NCBI RefSeq assembly: GCF_024648885.1
Contig: NZ_JANBBF010000009.1
Span: 744,001-808,000, forward strand
DNA from: Prauserella salsuginis
GTDB taxonomy: Bacteria; Actinomycetota; Actinomycetes; Mycobacteriales; Pseudonocardiaceae
Reading direction: 5' to 3'
DNA: 64,000 bases
Numbering within the stretch: the first letter of the stretch is position 1; the number at the start of each line of letters is the position of its first letter. This document shows positions 25,539 through 33,929 of this stretch, in pieces. Both the position numbers and the translations under genes were made by a program. The notes under the pieces are model-generated. The model worked only from the letters and a program-made list of their open reading frames with translations. It searched no databases and had not been told where the DNA came from.

Positions 25539-26270
25539 GTGTGGGTGCTGTTGTCGACGCGGGCGACGTGGCAGGCGGCGGCGGTGCTGCTGGCGTTCGC
25601 CGCGGCCGCGGTGGTCGTGGTGGCACTGCCCGCCAGGATTCTGCGCCGGGTGCCGCTGCTGGGACGTGCGGTGATGCGGGCGTCGAACACGACGATGCAG
25701 ACCACGGCGCGGATCACCGTCCTGGTGCTGGTGACGTTGATGCTGCTGACGGCCGTCCTGGAGCTGGACGTCGCGCTCGGGGCGTTCTCCGCGGGCCTGC
25801 TGTCGAACGCGGTGCTGCGGGCGGTCGCGGCCGATCACGCGGAGGAGATCGCGCACAAACTGGAGATCGTCGGATTCAGCCTGCTCATCCCCGTGTTCTT
25901 CGTGACGAGCGGAATGACCATCGACCTTGGTGCCGTCGCGTCGAAGTGGCCGCTGCTGCTCGCGTTCGTCGGGGCGATCCTCGTCGTGCGCGGATTCCCG
26001 GTGTTCGCCCGCGAGATGTGGACGAGCACCCATTCGGGCGTCACGACGACCCGCGACCGGCTCGCGCTCGGCCTCTACGCGGCGACCGGGTTGCCCATCA
26101 TCGTGGCGGTCACGCAGATCGCGGCCTCGTCGCAGCTGATCACTGCGGCCACCGCCTCGGTGATGGTGACGGCCGGTGCCGTCACGGTGCTGGCCTTCCC
26201 GCTGGCGGCGAACAGGATCGTCGCCGGCGGGAAGGCCGGGTCTTCGAGGACGGCACGCCGCTCGCGATGA
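25539..26270 (+). pseudogene. 5'-truncated cation:proton antiporter (CPA2 type)
   Basis: The frame encodes 243 residues resembling only the C-terminal half of a KefB/NapA-like antiporter: LELDVALGAFSAGLL, GFSLLIPVFFVTSGMTIDL and ATGLPIIVAVTQIA are its typical membrane segments. The N-terminal half, normally another 180 or so residues, is absent; an in-frame stop (TAG 25530) lies 9 bases before the only possible start, GTG 25539. It abuts the kinase stop by 50 bases, so the missing half was probably lost when the sugar-acid operon was placed here. Likely non-functional, although a short membrane protein could still be made. Confidence 0.7.
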
Positions 26271-26374
26271 ACGCCGTGGCTCCTGAGACGGGCGGCACGG
26301 CGCGTGCCCGCCGGCCCGGTACTCGCCGTCGCAGGAACGGGGCCGCCGACCGGAAGTCGTGATGTGGGAGGTCG

Positions 26375-26412
26375 CCGGTGCCGCCCCGCTGCCCGGTGCG
26401 GGGCGGCACCGG
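26375..26412. terminator. bidirectional hairpin terminator, perfect 15-bp stem
   Basis: CCGGTGCCGCCCCGC pairs perfectly with GCGGGGCGGCACCGG around the 8-base loop TGCCCGGT. It lies between the convergent antiporter fragment and the GH32 gene, 4 bases from the latter's stop. No T-run. Confidence 0.75.
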
Positions 26413-26415
26413 ACC

Positions 26416-28005
26416 TCACGCGTCCAGGTCGAAGACTTCGAGCGACTGCACGGTGACCTCACCACCGGTGGCGAACGTGCTCGCCCTGGTGCTGCCCTCG
26501 TCCGGGAAGACGAGGTCGGTGATCACGGCCTGACCCCGGTCGCCGAACACCTGCACGTTGGCCCGGTCGAGCACGATGCGGAGCCGGAGGACGCCGTCGG
26601 TCGGTGGCAGCGCGACGGTGTGGCGTGCCGGGAAGCTCGAGTGGACGGTCGTCCGGCCCGAACTGCGCCGGTCGACGAACAGTTCCTGCGTCGTGACGTC
26701 GTACCCGATGCGGGTGCGGTAGGAGCCACCCGCGAAGACGTCGAATCCGAACGAGGTCGCCGTCGCACCGGCGAGCCGGAACTCGGCGACGATGTCGAGC
26801 GCCGTTCCCGCGGTGTCCGGAGCTCCGCCCTGCTCGGAGACGGTTCCGCTCCAGGCTCGCCGGTTGCGGCGTACTCGCTCCAGCTCCCTGACCGGCTGCT
26901 GCGCGAGCCGCGTTCCGGCTGCGGTGGAGACCAGTTCCAGTTCGCGCGGGACGGACATGCCACCTCGCCACGGCGAGGTGGGGACGTCGGCCGCATACGA
27001 CCAGTTGCTCATCCAGCCCAGCCACAGTCGGCGGCCGTCGGGAACATCCGACCAGGACACCGCGGCGTAGAAGTCCGAGCCCTCATCGGCCCACAGGACG
27101 TCGTCGGGAGCTGCGTCGGGGGTGAACGTGGTGCCGTCGAAGTCGCCCAGGAAGTACTGCATTCCCGAGCCACCTGCCGGTCCACCCGGATTGATGCTCA
27201 CGATGAGGACCCACTTGCCACGGCGGTCGTCGCCATCCACGGGCAGCCGGAACAGGTCGGGACACTCCCACACGCCGCCGTGTGCGCCGTGGTTCGCGCC
27301 GAACTCGCTGAGCTGTTCCCACTGCAGCAGGTTCGGCGAGCCGTAGAAGCGGATCCGGTCGCCCACGGCTATCGACATCACCCACCGGTTCGTCGCTGCG
27401 TGCCAGAAGACCTTGGGATCACGGAAATCGGCCTCGCCGGAGTTGGGGATCACCGGATTGCCGGAGTATTTGGTCCAGCTGCGACCGCGGTCGCTGCTGT
27501 AGGCCAGGCTCTGCTGCTGTGTGTCGCCCGCGCTGGTGTAGAGCGCGACCAGGCCGGGCCCGCCGCCGAAGAGACCACTGGTGTCGTGTTGGTCCACGAC
27601 TGCGCAGCCGGAGAAGATGTCGCCCAGCTCGTCGGGTTCGAGTGCCACCGGCAGCTGCTTCCAGTGCACGAGGTCGGTGCTCACCGCGTGCCCCCAGGAC
27701 ATGTTGCCCCACTGGTCGCCGTACGGGTTGTGCTGGAAGAACAGGTGGTACTCGCCCTTGAAGTAGACCATCCCGTTCGGATCGTTCATCCAGTTGCGTT
27801 CCGGGGTGAAGCACACCGAGGGACGCCACTGCGACGTTTCCGAGGCGGAGCCGGTCGTTCCGGCACGGGCGGTCGGTGAACCGGGCAGCGTCGCCGTCAA
27901 CCCCAGCCCGGCCAGCGCGCCGGCCCCGGCCAGGAAGTTGCGGCGTCCGAATCCCCGTGTCAGTGGATGCCGGGAAGCGGCGGTGCCGTCAGCGGAGTTT
28001 TCCAT
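26416..28005 (-). CDS. secreted GH32 beta-fructosidase (levanase/inulinase/invertase type)
   Basis: The product has 529 residues. A twin-arginine signal (GRRNFLAGAGALAGLGLTA, residues 20-38) directs folded export. Catalytic motifs are complete: nucleophile Asp75 in WMNDPNG, transition-state Asp196 in FRDPKVF, and acid/base Glu247 in WECPDLF. A beta-sandwich domain follows from about residue 390. It should release fructose from levan, inulin or sucrose outside the cell. Start is ATG 28005 with GAGGAGG (28014-28020) 8 bases upstream. A DeoR regulator and a sugar porter lie divergently 760 bases away and probably take up and control use of the released sugar. Confidence 0.93.
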   Translation of the reverse strand: MENSADGTAASRHPLTRGFGRRNFLAGAGALAGLGLTATLPGSPTARAGTTGSASETSQWRPSVCFTPERNWMNDPNGMVYFKGEYHLFFQHNPYGDQWGNMSWGHAVSTDLVHWKQLPVALEPDELGDIFSGCAVVDQHDTSGLFGGGPGLVALYTSAGDTQQQSLAYSSDRGRSWTKYSGNPVIPNSGEADFRDPKVFWHAATNRWVMSIAVGDRIRFYGSPNLLQWEQLSEFGANHGAHGGVWECPDLFRLPVDGDDRRGKWVLIVSINPGGPAGGSGMQYFLGDFDGTTFTPDAAPDDVLWADEGSDFYAAVSWSDVPDGRRLWLGWMSNWSYAADVPTSPWRGGMSVPRELELVSTAAGTRLAQQPVRELERVRRNRRAWSGTVSEQGGAPDTAGTALDIVAEFRLAGATATSFGFDVFAGGSYRTRIGYDVTTQELFVDRRSSGRTTVHSSFPARHTVALPPTDGVLRLRIVLDRANVQVFGDRGQAVITDLVFPDEGSTRASTFATGGEVTVQSLEVFDLDA

Positions 28006-28768
28006 CGTTGCCTCCTCGTCTGTTCCTGCCGCCCGGTGGGCACGCGGCAGTGCATGGTGGGGTTCTGCGGATGTCGAAACGGGGCGGTACCGGTGTTCAC
28101 GAACCGGAGCAGGGGACGGAGCGGGGGCCAGGACCGGAACCGGAGCGGGGGCCGGGTCGCCGTGCTCGAGCTCCGGACATGGGGAATCGCTCGGTTGCCG
28201 GAGCGGGAACGGGCGGGGTCGATGGCGGCGAGCCTGGGGTCACGCGATCCTCCTTGATCGGGAAGTGACGACGCTGCGGAGAGCGGCCGCTCCGCAGTCC
28301 TCCGGCGAGTTCGGCGAGGGGTTCGGAGCTGCCGGAGGGAGCTCCGCGTCCCCGGTCCACGCGCCGGGACTTTCGGCGACCGACCGTCTCGCGGTGTCCG
28401 ATTGATCCGGTGCCCGATTGGGTCCGGTTTCTCTCTGGTGCCGACTGATTGTGCTTGTTGTTGCGGGGTTGTCAATCCTCGGAATCGGCGGACTCGGCTG
28501 GGCGGGGCTCGTGCGGCTCGGGGTGCGGCGCCGTGCGGGGTTCGAACCTTCCGTGCGCTGTCCGAGGTCGTGGCCGTCGGCCGGAAGTGCAGATGCGGCC
28601 GACGGTCCTCGGTGTTCGGTGTGATTCCCCGACGATGTCCGCGTCCGGGGTGTAGACGGGCGCCACGCCGGGTGGCGGTCCGTCCTGCGGTTAGGGCTGC
28701 GAGGGTTGACAAGAACGCAACAACCGTCAGAATCAGGCAATACCAAAACGCACCGGAGGGAAACGGGC
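28006..28768. other. 763-bp intergenic region between divergent GH32 and deoR
   Basis: No frame here reads as a believable protein. It holds an imperfect 36-base direct repeat starting at 28101 and 28137 (GAACCGGAGC then CGGAGCGGGGGCC, the latter at 28117 and 28141), and a candidate promoter near its right end. The unusual length between divergent genes suggests a lost gene or a long regulatory region. Confidence 0.5.
28706..28733 (+). promoter_or_regulatory. candidate promoter of deoR
   Basis: A perfect TTGACA (28706-28711) is followed after 16 bases by CAGAAT (28728-28733), 4 of 6 to the -10 consensus. The deoR ribosome site GGAGGG (28755-28760) lies just downstream. Confidence 0.45.
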
Positions 28769-29530
28769 ATGTATGGTGCGGAGCGCCAACAGCTGCTGGC
28801 ACAGCAGGTGCGCACGGACGGGCGGATCGACGTCACCGCCACGTCCGAGCAGTTGGGGGTCGCGCCCGAAACCATCCGGCGAGACCTCGCAGCCCTGGAA
28901 CGCCAGGGCCTCGTCCGCCGGGTCTACGGCGGCGCGATCCTGCTGGAACGGCTGGATTTCGAACCCGCGGTCAACGAACGCGATCGGACACGTTCGGCCG
29001 AGAAGGACCGGATCGCGCGCGCCGCGCTCGATCTGGTGCCGCAGCGCGGAACCGTGCTCTTCGACGCCGGTACCACCAGCAGCCGCCTTGCGGCACTGCT
29101 GCCACAGGGGCGGGACCTGACGATCGTCACGAACTCGCTGCCCGTCGCCTCCCAGCTCGCCACCCGCACCGACGTCACCGTGCACATGCTGGGCGGCCGG
29201 ATTCGGCCTGCGACGTTGGCGACGGTCGAGTCCTGGGCGCTCGCCGTCCTGGCCGGGTTGACCGTGGACATCGGCTTCTTCGGGACGAACGGATTCTCCG
29301 CCGCGCGCGGGTGTACGACACCGGACACCGCCGAATCCGCGGTGAAGGCGGCGATGGTCGGGGCCTGCCGTCGTCGCGTGCTGCTCAGCGATCACAGCAA
29401 GTACGGCGACGATCAGTTCGCCCGGTTCGCCACGCTCGGCGAGATCGACGTCGTGGTGACCGACTCCGGTCTCGACGAACAGGCCGTGGCCGAACTCAAC
29501 GAGGCCGCGATCGAGGTGGTGATCGCATGA
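28769..29530 (+). CDS. DeoR-family regulator of fructose/fructan use
   Basis: The product has 253 residues: YGAERQQLLAQQVRTDGRI at the start, a helix-turn-helix LGVAPETIRRDLAALE with RRVYGGAILLE, and effector blocks DAGTTSSRLAALLP, TNSLPVA and LLSDHSKYGDDQF. This form matches the FruR-like DeoR repressors that sit in front of fructose operons. In those operons the next gene is 1-phosphofructokinase overlapping the stop as ATGA. Here an ATGA is present (29527-29530) but opens only a 28-codon frame, so the kinase is missing. A sugar porter follows after 189 bases. ATG 28769 has GGAGGG 8 bases upstream. Confidence 0.9.
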   Translation: MYGAERQQLLAQQVRTDGRIDVTATSEQLGVAPETIRRDLAALERQGLVRRVYGGAILLERLDFEPAVNERDRTRSAEKDRIARAALDLVPQRGTVLFDAGTTSSRLAALLPQGRDLTIVTNSLPVASQLATRTDVTVHMLGGRIRPATLATVESWALAVLAGLTVDIGFFGTNGFSAARGCTTPDTAESAVKAAMVGACRRRVLLSDHSKYGDDQFARFATLGEIDVVVTDSGLDEQAVAELNEAAIEVVIA

Positions 29531-29719
29531 CCGCGACACGCGCCGGTCCGGCAGCGACGCCCATCAGGAGGGCGGGTTCCTTCGAACCGCTCCGCTGTGC
29601 GGCGACCCGTTAGCAGCGCAGCAGGTCCGCCGGGGGCGGCGTAACGAACCCGGACGACCCTCCGGCGCCGCACCACGATCCCCGTTTTCCGTCTCCTTCA
29701 ACGAGGAAGGTTCCCCGCC

Positions 29720-31141
29720 ATGCAGAACGCACCGACCCGGGCAGGTACGTCCGGGAGCCGACTGGCCATGCGGAGCGCTGTCATCGCCGCGCTCGGCGGG
29801 CTGCTGTTCGGTTTCGATACCGCCGTGATCTCCGGTACCACCGACGCGCTGCAGGACGTGTTCTCGCTGAGCGCAGGCGGGCTGGGGTTCACCGTCGCGA
29901 CCGCGCTGATCGGCACCATCGTGGGTGCCGCCGTGACCGGTCTCTGGAAGCCGGCCGATCTGTTCGGGCGCAAGAAAGTCCTCTACGCGATCGGCATTCT
30001 CTACTTCGTATCCGCCGTCGGTTCGGCCCTCGCGCCGGACTGGATGACGTTCATGGTGTTCCGGTTCGTCGGAGGCATCGGGGTCGGCGCGGCGGCCGCG
30101 GTCGCGCCGATCTACAACGCCGAGGTGGCACCGCCGAAGCTCCGCGGTCGCATGGTGGGACTGTTCCAGTTCAACATCGTGCTCGGCATTCTGCTGGCGT
30201 ATCTGTCGAACTACGTCATGCTGCAACTGGCGCCGGAAGCGACGGCGTGGCGGTGGATGTTCGGCGTCGAGGCGTTGCCGGCGCTCGCGTTCGTGCTCCT
30301 GCTCTTCCTGGTGCCGGAGAGCCCGCGCTGGCTGATGAAGGTGGGCCGGGTGAACGAGGCCGACCGCGTGATCGAAGCTCTCGCATCCGATCCGGACGAG
30401 GCACGCCTCGCCCACCAGGAGATCACCGAGGCACTCGAGACCGACGGCGCGCAGCAGCGCGGCACGTTCTTCACACGCCGCCACCGGAAGGTCATCTTCC
30501 TCGCGTTCGCGATCGCCGCGTTCAACCAACTTTCCGGGATCAACGCGGTGCTCTATTACGCCCCGTCGATCTTCGCCTCGGCGGGGATGGGCGAGAGCGC
30601 GTCGTTCCTCAGCAGCGGTGGTGTCGGGCTGATCAACCTGATCTCGACGATGCTCGCCCTGTTCGTGATCGACCGGCTCGGGCGGCGCAAGCTGATGCTC
30701 ATCGGGTCGATCGGATACCTGATCACGCTGGGCCTCCTCTCGGCGATCTTCTTCGGCCAGGGGCAGGATTTCTCCGGCACGGCCAGCATGTTCGTCGTCG
30801 TCCTGGTGATGCTGTTCGTCGCGGCGCACGCGTTCGGTCAGGGCGCGGTCATCTGGGTCTTCATCTCGGAGATCTTCCCGATCTCGGTCCGGGCCCGCGG
30901 GCAGGCGTTCGGCTCGCTGGTCCACTGGGGGTTCGCGGCCGCCATCTCCTGGGTCTTCCCGCTGCTGGCCGAGGTCGTCGGCGGGGGTACGGCGTTCGCG
31001 TTCTTCTTCGTGTGCATGGTCGCCCAGCTCGTCTGGGTGCTGGTGTTGATGCCGGAGACCAAGGGCGTCCCGCTGGAGAAGCTGCAAAGCGTGCTCGGCG
31101 TCGGCGACAACCGGCAGGTTCGTTCGGACTCGGGCCGGTAG
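29720..31141 (+). CDS. sugar porter (MFS, SP family)
   Basis: The product has 473 residues and 12 helices. Signature motifs of the SP family are all present: GGLLFGFDTAVISG in helix 1, PADLFGRKKVL in loop 2, VPESPRWL in the centre, FNQLSGINAVLYYAPSIF in helix 7, DRLGRRKLML and the C-terminal MPETKG. It should bring in a monosaccharide with protons or by facilitated diffusion. Beside a secreted fructanase and a fructose-type DeoR regulator, fructose is the likely cargo, though xylose, glucose or polyols fit the family. No sugar kinase is linked. Transcription probably ends at the strong hairpin after the stop. Confidence 0.92.
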   Translation: MQNAPTRAGTSGSRLAMRSAVIAALGGLLFGFDTAVISGTTDALQDVFSLSAGGLGFTVATALIGTIVGAAVTGLWKPADLFGRKKVLYAIGILYFVSAVGSALAPDWMTFMVFRFVGGIGVGAAAAVAPIYNAEVAPPKLRGRMVGLFQFNIVLGILLAYLSNYVMLQLAPEATAWRWMFGVEALPALAFVLLLFLVPESPRWLMKVGRVNEADRVIEALASDPDEARLAHQEITEALETDGAQQRGTFFTRRHRKVIFLAFAIAAFNQLSGINAVLYYAPSIFASAGMGESASFLSSGGVGLINLISTMLALFVIDRLGRRKLMLIGSIGYLITLGLLSAIFFGQGQDFSGTASMFVVVLVMLFVAAHAFGQGAVIWVFISEIFPISVRARGQAFGSLVHWGFAAAISWVFPLLAEVVGGGTAFAFFFVCMVAQLVWVLVLMPETKGVPLEKLQSVLGVGDNRQVRSDSGR

Positions 31142-31149
31142 CGGCCCGG

Positions 31150-31196
31150 CGGGCACGGCTTTCCGGCGCCGATGCGGTGCCGGGAAGCCGTGCCCG
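31150..31196. terminator. bidirectional hairpin terminator, 18-bp stem
   Basis: CGGGCACGGCTTTCCGGC (31150-31167) pairs with GCCGGGAAGCCGTGCCCG (31179-31196), with one T-G position and an 11-base loop. It begins 8 bases after the sugar porter stop and ends 29 bases before the convergent Lrp gene's stop. Confidence 0.8.
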
Positions 31197-31225
31197 TATT
31201 CGTGCTCCCGCCGCCCGACCCGTCC

Positions 31226-32227
31226 TCAGCGCACGGTCGTCCGATCCCGCCAGTAGCGCTTGCGGACATCCAGCAGTACCGACACGTCGAACGACAACAC
31301 TCCGGGCAGCGCGCCGAGATCGCTGGTGAGGAACTCCGCGAGCCCGTCCTCGTCGCGGAACACTCCCTGGTGGATCACCGACGAGTTGCCGGCGACGATG
31401 GAGACGTAACGCGCCGAGGTGTGACGGGCGAGGGATTCGCTGACGGTGCGGATGGATCCCGGTGCGACGGTCAGCGCGATCACCGCTTCCAGGCCGTAGC
31501 CGAGTAGCCGGGGCTCGATCTCGACGCGCGGCCGCACGATCCCGCGGTCCAGCAGGGTGTGCAGCAGGCGGTAGGCGGTGGACTGGGTGCTGCCGAGTTC
31601 CCTGGCCAGCTGTGCGGCGGTGATTCTGCCGTGTTCGCGCAGCAGCCTCGCCACGCGCAGTGCGTCCTCGGTGAGCTCGCCGGGCGGCTCGGTCCTGACG
31701 TCGTCGGCCTCCGCGTGCGCGCGCAGCGCGGCGAGCTGATCGTCGGAAAGCCTCGGCAGCCGCCACGAGTCGGCCAGTGCGACCCCGCGCAGCACCAGTT
31801 CGCTGTGCGCCGAGTCGACTCCGGGGATAGCGGCGATCCGCTCACCGAGCAGGTCCTGCACGGCGTCCTGGCTCGCGGCCTGCACCGCACAGTAGACGTC
31901 GGCACGGCCCGCGGTGGTGGCCACGAGCTGCGATTCCGGCAGCTCCGCGATGGTGGCGGCCACCTTCCTGGCACTGCCCGCACCCGCGTTGACCCACACG
32001 TGCCACGGGTTGCCGTGCCCGGTCACCGACCAGTCGAGCTGCCCGATGACACGGAGCACACCGTCGGCCTCCAGCCGTGCCATCCGCCTGCTGACGGTGC
32101 TGGACGAGACACCGAGTGTCGAGGCGATCGCGGCCAGCGGTGCACGCGGCGCGACCTGCAGCGCGGCGACGAGATCGAGATCCCCGGACTCCAGCTTTCC
32201 GGCGCTCGCCAACTCCCCAGTGCTCAC
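31226..32227 (-). CDS. Lrp/AsnC-type regulator with two tandem modules
   Basis: The product has 333 residues, about twice the usual 150, because two Lrp units are joined. The first helix-turn-helix is LAAIASTLGVSSSTVSRRMARLE (residues 31-53) with RAM-like sequence to about 150; the second is AAQLARELGSTQSTAYRLLHTLL with a second effector domain to the end. Double-length Lrp proteins are common in actinomycetes. GTG 32227 is the only reasonable start. It is divergent from the AbgT transporter gene across 128 AT-richer bases, so it probably regulates that transporter and the peptidase according to an amino acid or related ligand. Confidence 0.88.
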   Translation of the reverse strand: MSTGELASAGKLESGDLDLVAALQVAPRAPLAAIASTLGVSSSTVSRRMARLEADGVLRVIGQLDWSVTGHGNPWHVWVNAGAGSARKVAATIAELPESQLVATTAGRADVYCAVQAASQDAVQDLLGERIAAIPGVDSAHSELVLRGVALADSWRLPRLSDDQLAALRAHAEADDVRTEPPGELTEDALRVARLLREHGRITAAQLARELGSTQSTAYRLLHTLLDRGIVRPRVEIEPRLLGYGLEAVIALTVAPGSIRTVSESLARHTSARYVSIVAGNSSVIHQGVFRDEDGLAEFLTSDLGALPGVLSFDVSVLLDVRKRYWRDRTTVR

Positions 32228-32288
32228 CGAATGAAACTAGCACTCAAGCGGGTTGCTGCGCGTGAAACATGCGACACCAACTCGTAAC

Positions 32289-32318
32289 TTGACTAGACCG
32301 TTCGTTAGGTTCTCTAAT
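32289..32318 (+). promoter_or_regulatory. candidate promoter of the abgT-like gene
   Basis: TTGACT (32289-32294), an 18-base spacer and TCTAAT (32313-32318): five of six in each box. It lies in the gap between the divergent Lrp gene and the transporter, which starts 38 bases downstream. Confidence 0.55.
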
Positions 32319-32355
32319 CAGGCAACTTCCCACCTACGGCGATCGGGGGCCCTCG

Positions 32356-33912
32356 TTGACTTCCACGGAGACGAACGCGGGGCCGCCGGAGACCTCGCGG
32401 CCGCTGCGGTGGCTGTTGCGACTGCTCGGTGTCATCGAGCGCGTCGGCAACAAGCTGCCGCACCCGTTCTGGCTGTTCGTGTTGATGGCGGGTGTCGTCA
32501 TCGTGCTCAGCGGCATCCTGGATGCCCTCGGCGTGTTCGCCGTGTCGCCCGCCGACGGCGAGCGGGTCGAGATCACCAGCCTGTTGTCCCGGGACGGCCT
32601 GCACATGATGCTCGGCGAGGCCGTCGACAACTTCGCGTCGTTCCCGCCGCTGGCGCTGATCGTCGCGGTGATGCTCGGCGTCGCGGTCGCCGAACGCAGC
32701 GGCATGCTTACGGCGTTGCTGCGGCGCACGGTGACGCGGGTGCAGCCGAAGTACCTGACCTTCGCGCTGTCGCTCGCCGGGATCTCGGCGAGCGTGGCCT
32801 CGGACGCCGCCTACGTCGTACTCGTGCCGCTGGGTGCGCTCGTGTTCAAAGCGGCGGGGCGCAGCCCGATCCTCGGTCTCGTCGTCGCGTACGCGTCGAT
32901 CGCCGCGGGCTACGACGCATCGGTGTTCATCACGGCGGGCGACGTGCTCTTCGCCGGAATCACGACCAGTGCCGCCGAGCTCGTCCAGCCGGGTCACGTC
33001 GTCAGCCCGCTGGCGAACTACTTCTTCACCGCGTCCTCGGCGATCGTGCTCGCGCTGGTGATCACCGCCGTGACCGAGTTCGTGCTCACGCGGCGAGCGC
33101 AGAGCATCGAGGTCGACGGTGACGGGGTCGACGAGGAACTCGGCTCGATGACGCTGTCCGACGCGGAGCGCAAGGGGCTGCGCAACGCGGGCTGGGTGCT
33201 GCTGGGCATCGTCGTCGTGGTGGCGGCCGCGCTGATCCCGCCGTCCTCGCCGGCGCGCGGCGAGGACGGCGGGGTGCTCGACTCCGCCGTGGTCACCGGT
33301 ATCGCCGTCGTGCTCGGGCTGACGTTCCTGCTCACGGGGTACGTCTACGGCCGCACGACCGGCAGCCTGACGAGGGCTCGCGAGATCCCCGTCGCCATGG
33401 CGCAGGGCGTGCGGGACCTGGCGCCGGTGATCGTGCTGTTCTTCGCGGCGAGCCAGTTCATCGCCTACTTCAACTGGACGAACATGGGCGAGGTCGTCGC
33501 GATCCGCGGGGCGGAGCTGCTCGACCACGCCGACGTGCCGACGGTCGTGATGTTCCTCGGCATGCTGGTCGCGGCGTGCGTCATGGGCGTGCTGCTGACC
33601 AGCGGGTCCGCATTGTGGACGCTGATCGCGCCCGTGTTCGTGCCGATGTTCCTGCTGCTGAACGTCCCGGCCGAGACGACGCTCGCGCTGTACCGCATCG
33701 CCGACTCGGGCACGAACCTGATCAGCCCGATGAGCCCGTACTTCGCCATGGCGCTCGGATTCCTGCAGCGGTACCGCAAGCAGGCGGGCATCGGGACGCT
33801 GATGTCACTGACGTTGCCGATCGCGCTGAGCGTGCTGACGGCGTGGACGTTGTTGTTCCTGGTCTGGTGGGGGATCGGCATCCCGCTCGGACCCGGCGCA
33901 CCCGTGCGCTGA
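32356..33912 (+). CDS. AbgT-family transporter (p-aminobenzoyl-glutamate type)
   Basis: The product has 518 residues, the family length, with many hydrophobic segments. AbgT hallmarks include VGNKLPHPFWLFVLMA near the N-terminus, ASVASDAAYVVLVPLGALVF, AYASIAAGYDASVF and TLALYRIADSGTNLISPMSPYF near the C-terminus. Characterised members import p-aminobenzoyl-glutamate (E. coli AbgT) or export sulfonamides (MtrF, YdaH). The start is TTG 32356, the only start codon near a GGGGGC ribosome site. It lies 17 bases upstream of an M20 peptidase of glutamate carboxypeptidase type, so import of an acyl-glutamate that is then hydrolysed is the natural reading. Confidence 0.9.
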   Translation: MTSTETNAGPPETSRPLRWLLRLLGVIERVGNKLPHPFWLFVLMAGVVIVLSGILDALGVFAVSPADGERVEITSLLSRDGLHMMLGEAVDNFASFPPLALIVAVMLGVAVAERSGMLTALLRRTVTRVQPKYLTFALSLAGISASVASDAAYVVLVPLGALVFKAAGRSPILGLVVAYASIAAGYDASVFITAGDVLFAGITTSAAELVQPGHVVSPLANYFFTASSAIVLALVITAVTEFVLTRRAQSIEVDGDGVDEELGSMTLSDAERKGLRNAGWVLLGIVVVVAAALIPPSSPARGEDGGVLDSAVVTGIAVVLGLTFLLTGYVYGRTTGSLTRAREIPVAMAQGVRDLAPVIVLFFAASQFIAYFNWTNMGEVVAIRGAELLDHADVPTVVMFLGMLVAACVMGVLLTSGSALWTLIAPVFVPMFLLLNVPAETTLALYRIADSGTNLISPMSPYFAMALGFLQRYRKQAGIGTLMSLTLPIALSVLTAWTLLFLVWWGIGIPLGPGAPVR

Positions 33913-33929
33913 CGAGGAGGGGAGAGACC

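Noticed and set aside
27794-28405. Plus-strand 203-codon frame opposite the start of the GH32 gene
   Set aside because: Gly/Arg/Ala-rich shadow; the GH32 signal peptide and catalytic motifs on the other strand are unambiguous.
29527-29613. 28-codon frame overlapping the deoR stop
   Set aside because: Position mimics fruK, but the peptide shows no PfkB start and ends at once; not supported as a gene.
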